Shown here one piece after another: positions 57,792 to 64,000 of a DNA stretch of 64,000 bases. The DNA is from Odobenus rosmarus divergens (lineage: Eukaryota; Chordata; Mammalia; Carnivora; Odobenidae). Positions within the stretch are counted from its first letter, which is position 1. Every line of letters begins with the position of its first letter. The position numbers and the translations under genes are program-made. The notes beneath the pieces are model-generated. The model did not search any database. It saw only the letters and a list, made by a program, of their open reading frames with translations, and was not told the origin of the DNA. The stretch is from assembly GCF_000321225.1 (NCBI RefSeq), contig NW_004450562.1:144227-208226 (forward strand). The letters are read 5' to 3'.

Positions 57792-57950
57792 CTTCAAAAC
57801 CCAGCATGTGGGAGCAAACCACGCACAATGGTGAAACGCCACTTTTTTTGGCTGTCAGCACTTGCCTCTTGGAAAATGCCCATTTTCTTCTTCTCAGTGG
57901 CTGCAATCCGAATGCCAAGAATTCTGAAGGCAATTCGCCTCTTCTTACAG
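57792..57950 (+). CDS. ASB14: ASB14 coding exon 4 (ankyrin repeat 2)
   Basis: Acceptor ...gatttatttcAG, donor GTAAAC, after a 97-bp intron. It reads [40 protein letters not shown] and [20 protein letters not shown]...[13 protein letters not shown] is a complete ankyrin repeat. Phase 1 at both ends. Confidence 0.92.
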
Positions 57951-58030
57951 GTAAACTGATACCTTGTCTCTGGAAAACAGTCTGTGATTCTGAGTGTCCT
58001 CCATGCCCACATGTTTCAAAGGCAACTTTT

Positions 58031-58388
58031 TTTTTTTTTAGTTTTTATTTTAATTCCAGTTAATATACAGTGCTATATTAGTTTCAGGTGAACAACATAG
58101 TGATTCAACACTTCCGTACATCACGTGGTGCTCATCAGGACAAGTGCACCCCTTCATCCCCATCCCCCATTTCACCCACCCCCCCCCGCCCTCTGGTAAC
58201 CATCCGTGTGTTCTCTATAGTTAAGCGTCTGTTTCTTCGTTTGCCTCTTTCTCTCTCCTTTCCCTGTCTCCTTTGCTCATTTGTTTTGTTTCTGAAATTC
58301 CACGTATGAGTGAAATCATATGGTACTTGTCTTTCCCTGATTTCGCTTAGCATAGTACTCTCTAGCTCCATCCACGTCGTGGCAAATG
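58031..58388 (-). mobile_element. 5'-truncated L1 tail
   Basis: L1 3' end (cagttaatatacagtgctat, ttaagcgtctgtttcttcg) flanked by aaggcaactttt (58019-58030) and aaggcagctttt (58389-58400). Confidence 0.88.
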
Positions 58389-58400
58389 GAAGGCAGCTTT

Positions 58401-59560
58401 TGTGCATAGTTGCAGGGCTGTCTTTCTGGTTCCAACTGACCAGACATGGGTACCTGACCCTCATGAAGCTTTCTATAGACTGGCCCATGGGGTGGCCTGG
58501 TGCAAACTCTCTGCCAGTGAGCTGATCATTTTGCACAGTGCCTTAGCCAGTGAATTCGGGTGTAAGAAATATAAGAGGTGAGCAGAGTAAGACGAGACAG
58601 CCGATGGCTGATTGAATATGAATGGCTGATTTTGCTCTCTCGAGTCTTCACTACAATTATAGTTAAGAAATTGTTTTAAAGAGGTAAGATACAAAAGAGT
58701 GAGAAGAACAGGAGAGGAGGCAACAGCAACATAATTTTTTAAAACCTGGAGGGCAGGTGGATGAGTAGTCAGTGACAAGAAAGCCAAATCTTAACTTGCT
58801 CATGGGGAAAGCAACACAATTATATCAAAAGGCCCAAAAGTTATTGGTGATGGTTATCTCGTGGAGCCCAGGTGAAGAACAGGCAGCTAATATAGGAGGA
58901 CTGCTAGATATTAAGGAACAAGTAGCCAGAGCTACAGATCTCTTCTCCCACCCCACCTGAATTCTGGCTCTCTGGACCGGGGGGATGCTCGGCAATGGTG
59001 GGGGTACCAGACTGAAAACACTGGAGAAATTAAGCAAACACAGGCTGAGGCCTCCCAGCCCTCCTCTTCCACCAGGATTCCAGAAGGCCCGCAGCCAGAA
59101 CTCTACCTTCCAAGAGGAGGCTTCTCTGGGGAATTTGATATACCCCAAAAGAAAGAACTAAAGAGAGTGAAATTGGGGGCTCCCCAACAAATGGCCCAGG
59201 CACATCAACACACAGTGAGGAACACAGTCCAAGAGCCACTCCCAACGTTTAGGATCCCCATTCGGCTTTTCAGTACCCAACTGTTTCATCATGAGCAGAC
59301 CCACAAGGACTCTCTGAGAAAAGTCTTCAACAGAGATAAGCAACTTGGAGGTGACAGACTATTGAGGGAAAATAAAATGTAGGGGGAAATTATGATCAAG
59401 TTAGAGAAATTAGTGAAAAGTAATGAAATAACAGGACATTGCAAAAAAATTGAACAAAACAACAAAAATATTCTTGAAAATTAAAAATGGTAGTGAAAGT
59501 ATAAAACTCAAAACAAATGCTGGGAGATAAAGTTTAGGAAAACTTCCAGAAGAAGATAAG
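58401..59560. other. ASB14 intron 4, no recognised feature
   Basis: Several short open frames on both strands without recognised similarity. Confidence 0.5.
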
Positions 59561-59800
59561 AAATGGGAAATAGGAAAGAAAAAGAAACTATCTAAGAGGA
59601 GCAACATGTGAATCTCAGAAATGCTGGAAAGAGAACAGACAAGATGGAGGTGATATGTCATCAGTGAATAAGTCAAGAAAATGATTTCCTAAAACAAAGG
59701 ATATGAGTTTCCAGAATCAAAGTGCACAGTAATGCCAGCTCAATGAGTTAAGAAAGACCCAACACACTTGGCACTCTGTATTTCTAGTCCTAAAGCACTT
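59560..59800 (+). mobile_element. Possible old L1/HAL1 ORF1-like fragment
   Basis: 'atgagtttccagaatcaaag' and 'agtgcacagtaatgccagct' resemble diverged L1M/HAL1 ORF1 sequence. Weak call. Confidence 0.35.
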
Positions 59801-59926
59801 TCCATGGCACATTATAAATGGTTATGAAGAGAATTCACACTGATTCAACATCTGGCACCTAGCAAGACTCCTCACACACAGTGGGTGCCAATAATTAACA
59901 AATGGATAGGGAGATGGATACATATT

Positions 59927-60125
59927 TTTTGAAAGATTTATTTGAGAGACAGAGATAGAGCCCGCGCATCAGCCAGAGGGGCGGAGGGAGAGAGAGAGAG
60001 AGAAGTTCAAGCAGACTCTGAGCTGAGCATGGGGCCAGACATGGGGCTTGATCCCAGGACCCTGAGATCACAACCCGAGCCGAAACCAAGAGTCAGTTGC
60101 TTAACTGACAGTGCCACCCAGGCAC
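59927..60125 (-). mobile_element. can-SINE, inverted, diverged
   Basis: Starts ttgaaagatttatttgagag and ends gtgccacccaggcac. Confidence 0.82.
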
Positions 60126-60235
60126 AGAATCCTGAAGGACTTAAAGATTATCATCCAAATGTGAATGATAACAGCATAAATGCAGAAAAGCCAGTTAGAA
60201 AATTTTAACAAAAATGAGGTTAAAAATAATTTCCT

Positions 60236-60405
60236 GCGGTGCCTGGGTGGCTCAGTCAGTTAAACATCCGACTCTTGATTTCAGCTCAGGTCATGATCTC
60301 GGGGTCGTGAGACTGACCCCAAGTTGGACTATGAGCTGAGCATGGAGCCTGCTTGGGATTCTCTCCCTCTCCCTCTGCCCCGGCATGCTCTCTCTAACAA
60401 AATAA
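60236..60405 (+). mobile_element. can-SINE
   Basis: Head gcggtgcctgggtggctcag; flanks aaaataatttcct / aaaataattccct. Confidence 0.88.
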
Positions 60406-60830
60406 AAAATAATTCCCTAATTACTGCTGGTTTTGTTTTTCTTTGTTTAAAGCACTTAAAAGCACTTCCAGGACTGTAGTGGGTACTTAAGTTCCCATTT
60501 TCTTGAGGGAAGAACATAAAAATGATAAATGAAAATTTTATATGTTTATGTTTTTCAGCCACATGAGCAGGCAGGAGACAATAACTGTTCATGGCTTACA
60601 GAAAAGCCAATGGGCTATCGATGTAAAACACTATTAATATTATTGGATATTAATATTATGAGGCTATATTAATAGCCTCATTTTACAATCTGTTTCCTAA
60701 ACACAAAATGCTGGCACATGGGAGTAGGTAGGAAGAGCTCCTTAAGAAGCCCGAGGGGCACTGGCTAATAAGCTACTGTGGCCATAATTTCCCGGTGAAC
60801 ATGATCTTTGTTTCACCTCTAATTTCCCAG

Positions 60831-61076
60831 CTGTTCTGCGCAACTCCTATGAGATGGCGGCCTTGCTGATCAGCTCTGGGGCAGACGTGAATCTGCAGTG
60901 TACCAACGGAAGGACAGCTCTCCACGAAGCAGCCAGACTGGGCAGGCAGGGCATAGCGAAGCTGATGTTGGTTTCTGGGGCACACCCTGACCCACAGAGC
61001 TCCTACGGATTCACTCCTCTGGCTCTTGCTGCCCAAAGTGGACACACTGAAATCATGGAAATGTTACTGCAGAAAG
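60831..61076 (+). CDS. ASB14: ASB14 coding exon 5 (ankyrin repeats 3-5, GC donor)
   Basis: Acceptor ...cctctaatttcccAG. It reads [40 protein letters not shown] and [20 protein letters not shown], then QK. The frame-consistent donor is AAAG|GCAAGA, a non-canonical GC donor with otherwise good consensus. Joining there to exon 6 gives LLQKGANALGQ, which fits the ankyrin 'LL..GAn.n' pattern. Without splicing the frame runs to a stop at 61159. Confidence 0.87.
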
Positions 61077-61559
61077 GCAAGATTTTCTATATGGTCAGCA
61101 CACCCCCAAGGGGTAACATGATGCAAGTGTCCTCCTTTTCATGGAGAGCTTCAGAATAATAGAAGTTAACATTTTATTTAAGCCTAATGTAAATATTTGA
61201 TGAAAGCATGTCTTAATATTGGCTACTAAAAGGCCTAAAATAGAAACTGAATATTTCTCCTTCGATGTGAAGTAATTTCTGTAAGATTACTAGGATGCAG
61301 GTTACTCTTTTATATAATGTTCCCCAACTATGCAGAGGATGGCTGGTTTTTGTTTTGTTTTGTTTTAATTTTTTATGTGTTGTGCTTTTCTAGATTCACA
61401 GAACAGAAGATCCCACATTACCCCCTATAGGTTTTCTCTGCTAAGCTAAGTCACAGGGCAGTCCAGTGTGTTATCAAATGTTTCCGTTGTTAGGAACTGC
61501 TTCCTGGTTGCTTCTCTCTGGGTCCCTGTAGTCTCTCCAGTAATAACCACAGCTGAGAG

Positions 61560-61690
61560 AAGGGGAAGGCAACTTAGATTTATTGAGTACTTTCTAAGTA
61601 CCATCCATTAAGCTACCTATGCTGCTTCATGTGATCTTCTAAAGCCCTATGAAGTAGGCACTGTCCTCATTTTACACTTAAGGAAAGAGA
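61560..61690 (-). repeat. MIR fragment, antisense
   Basis: 'tttattgagtactttctaag' and 'ctatgaagtaggcactgtcc' match reverse MIR. 61160-61560 and 61690-62270 show nothing else. Confidence 0.75.
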
Positions 61691-62279
61691 GCTAGGGATG
61701 ATACCAGTTGGAGGACTTCCTTTAAACACACCCTCCCCTGCCGCCAATTCAAGATCCTGATTTAACTGGCAGAGACCTTGGCTCAGAGAACTTTGGCATT
61801 TATTGTCTTTGAGGAGACACTCCACTGATGAAGCAATGTAGGATCTAGAGCTTTTTGTCAAAGAAGCAAATCTTTACCAAGATTTAATAAAGTCCCAATA
61901 TTAGATTTACCTTCTTTATTCTCCTTCCTGTCCAGAAGCCTTATTTCTTTCTTTAACAATATATGGTCCTGGTCTCCAATATTCTAGACTACAGGGTCTC
62001 CTGTTTTTAAGAACAACTTTCTGCTTTTTAAGACTTACCTGGAACTTTCCCATCATACAGGCGAGGCTGTTGTAGTTTTCAATTAGTGGCCATAAGACAT
62101 TTTAAGTAAGATGTTTTAAATAAGCAATATCTTTAAATAAGCAATGTCTAAAGTCATGTAAACACTGGATCCTTCATCTATACAAAAAAAAGCAACGAAA
62201 GAGGAGAGGCACCTGGTTTTAAATCCTTAACTCTTAAAAGAAACCAGCATCAGTTGACCTCAGTGAGGTATTTCCCTGA

Positions 62280-62390
62280 GGTAACTCCCTTATGAAGTAA
62301 TTTGCACAAAGTGACACAGCTAAGAAATGGCAGAGCCAAGATTTGAACCCACATCTGTCTCATTCCGAGTCACTACTTCACCACCCTGCA
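62280..62390 (-). repeat. MIR fragment, antisense
   Basis: 'aagtgacacagctaagaaat' and 'gatttgaacccacatctgtc' match the reverse MIR core. Confidence 0.75.
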
Positions 62391-62404
62391 TTACTAGACT
62401 GGCA

Positions 62405-62620
62405 ACAGGGCATCATAGAAACAGGCCCTGGGTCTGGCCCAACTGCATGTGAATCCTGACTACCTTGCTTACCAGCTGTGCATCTGTGGGGAAGTCACCT
62501 AACCTCCATGAACCTCGGTTTTTTCATCTTTAGAATGGAGATACTGGCATCTACTTGTTAGGGTTGATGGGAGGTTTGGAAATTATGCACGTAAAGGAAC
62601 CTGTACATAGTGACCACTCT
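62405..62620 (+). repeat. MIR fragment, sense
   Basis: 'accagctgtgcatctgtggg' and 'ttcatctttagaatggagat' match MIR. It forms an inverted pair with the antisense copy just before it. Confidence 0.75.
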
Positions 62621-62789
62621 TTCCATGGAGGCTTATTAGACCTTTCTTCATGCGTTCTAGGAATGGGGTTCTTGGGCAGCCACTATATTCTGATGACTGT
62701 GGAGTTTCCACTAATTTAAAGCCACTACCTCTGTTTTATATGTGCTGTGAATGTGCCCAGGATGCTACCCTTACCCTTTGTCCTTTCAA

Positions 62790-62960
62790 AGGCTACTCTT
62801 TCTTCAAAACCCATTTTACTGAGAGGCCTTCCGCAACTGACCCAAAACACCTTTCTCCTTCCTTCACCACCCAGTTCCCCTCAAAATCCGGAACTGAGGA
62901 CATTTTGCCTCTATTTGCACTCTTACCATCCACACCATCACATGGCACTCAGTGTCCTAT
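62790..62960 (+). repeat. L2 fragment
   Basis: 'actgagaggccttccgcaac' and 'gcactcttaccatccacacc' follow the L2 3' region. A further L2-like 3' end is at 63315-63405. Confidence 0.55.
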
Positions 62961-63487
62961 GGGTGCTACAATGTGTCCTGTTAACTCTAAGTCCCCAACT
63001 TCAACTACAAACAACTACGGTGTGTCTTGCTATGAACAGCCCGCTAAGAACATGTTAAAACAGAAGAAATGCCATTTTCCACCATGACATCAACAGATGG
63101 CCGGGTGCTACTGTCCAACAGGATTGTTGGTACCATGCTATATATAAGTATGGGGTAAGTGGGCTTTTATAGGTGGGTCTGGAAATAAAATCACCTTTTA
63201 TAAAATTATTTCTCCTGTAATCTCCAAGTTCCAAACAAATAACATAAAATTCCTCTGAAAGCCAACTTACTCATAAGTTAGAGACTGTTTGCACCATTTC
63301 TTCCTTCCCCAACTACATTATAAACTGGCTGAGAGCAGGAGGTACATTTTTTATTTCTTCGATTTGCAGTGCTTTGCTAAAGTGGCTTCTTAATAATTGC
63401 TTCTGGGTAGTGCTGATATATTAAGAATGCATAAGCAATACAGTGGAAAAGACTTTTTTTGCATAACAAGACTTTTTCTCCTTTTAG

Positions 63488-63659
63488 GAGCTAATGCTCT
63501 TGGTCAGGCCTCAGACTCTTCTTCCATCTTACTTGAAGCTGCTAGTGGAGGAAATCCAGACTCTGTGGCTCTTCTACTAGAGCATGGAGCTGATGCCAAC
63601 ATCCCCAAGAATTCAGGCCACCTGCCCATTCATGTGGCAGCTGACAGAGGCCACTTGTT
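63488..63659 (+). CDS. ASB14: ASB14 coding exon 6 (ankyrin repeats 5-7)
   Basis: Acceptor ...ttctccttttAG, donor GTAAGT. It reads (G)[39 protein letters not shown] and [16 protein letters not shown]. Ends with TT of a split leucine codon; later exons are outside the window. A second in-frame AG at 63509 offers a shorter exon beginning ASDSSS. Confidence 0.92.
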
Positions 63660-64000
63660 GTAAGTTCACTGACATTAGTGCTGATAGAAATAGTAAGAGC
63701 TAAGGGGGTGTTTTGGGGGCAGCTTCTGGGAACTTTGTATTACTTCATCTCTGATCCTATAATTCCAACATCCCTTCTAGAGACAGGAAACTCTCAACCA
63801 GCTAGAAAGTGGTGAAGGCAGGCATCCTCTGTAGCCACGAACAAGACATAAAACTACTTTATTATCAGGTCCTTGGGCAATATGGGGAACACCAGGTCTC
63901 ACTGATTAGGCTAATTCTGAGTTTTGTATCTAGGCAGTAGTTTCATTTAACTTTAATAAGTATCTGAGCTTTTGGATACAGGGATTATGTACTTTTTGGT

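Larger units (their letters stand above)
55401..63659 (+). other. ASB14: ASB14 gene, 5' part (six coding exons; ankyrin-repeat SOCS-box protein)
   Basis: Six exons encode about 295 residues, roughly half of an ASB14 protein: an acidic N-terminus with a ubiquitin-interacting-motif-like helix (DFDTQLIIQQSLQD), then six ankyrin repeats and the start of a seventh, with [23 protein letters not shown] and [14 protein letters not shown] blocks. ASB proteins bind Elongin B/C and Cullin-5 through a C-terminal SOCS box, which would lie past the window, and the ankyrin repeats hold the substrate. The gene starts 2.1 kb after the DNAH12 stop on the same strand, as in human. Two splice sites are unusual: the exon 2 donor (CAG|TTAAGT) and the exon 5 donor (AAAG|GCAAGA). 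The reading frame of every exon is otherwise intact, so the gene may be functional, allelic-null or decaying. Confidence 0.88.

Noticed and set aside
60854..61159. Reading ASB14 exon 5 through to the stop at 61159 as the normal protein end
   Set aside because: Exon 6 continues the ankyrin repeat precisely in the phase set by the GC donor, so the read-through tail is more likely an alternative form.

Overview
This is a 64 kb window of mammalian nuclear DNA from a carnivore. About fifty copies of the tRNA-Lys-derived can-SINE (head GGGYGCCTGGGTGGCTCAG, CT-rich tail, AATAAA) and carnivore-type L1 elements place it in Caniformia. The young dog-type head (gatccctgggtggcgcag) was not seen in any copy I read, and most copies have the 'cctgggtggctcag' form, so a bear, mustelid, seal or relative (Arctoidea) is more likely than a dog. 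The species is inferred, not proven.

Two protein genes lie head to tail on the + strand. Positions 222-53277 carry the last 16 coding exons of an axonemal dynein heavy chain, called DNAH12 from the motor sequence and its neighbour. Exon lengths sum to 2523 nt with every codon phase matching, giving 840 residues plus a stop. They cover the end of the AAA5 module, AAA6, its lid and the dynein C-terminal domain. About 2.1 kb downstream, 55401-63659 carries the first six coding exons of ASB14, an ankyrin-repeat/SOCS-box protein; the rest lies beyond the window. The same order and orientation occurs in human 3p14.3. The two genes have no known joint function: one builds ciliary inner-arm dynein, the other is a predicted Cullin-5 ubiquitin-ligase adaptor.

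Almost everything else is intron filled with transposons. Intron 395-10769 holds a complete ~6.0 kb L1 on the minus strand with 17-bp target-site duplications, inserted into an older L1. Intron 10911-25010 is a stack of old minus-strand L1s riddled with SINEs, plus a 970-base assembly gap. Later introns hold shorter L1 tails, one twin-primed (5'-inverted) L1, a Tigger element inside a MIR, a MER5-like element, L2 and MIR fragments, and many can-SINEs.

I found no new biological system. The most notable points are: ASB14 coding exon 2 ends CAG|TTAAGT instead of CAG|GTAAGT, with a shifted donor plus a tandem acceptor that could restore the frame; a GC-AG intron after ASB14 exon 5; a perfect 28-bp inverted repeat inside the full-length L1; a 96-bp tandem duplication whose boundary lies in a SINE poly-T tract; and nested SINE insertions.
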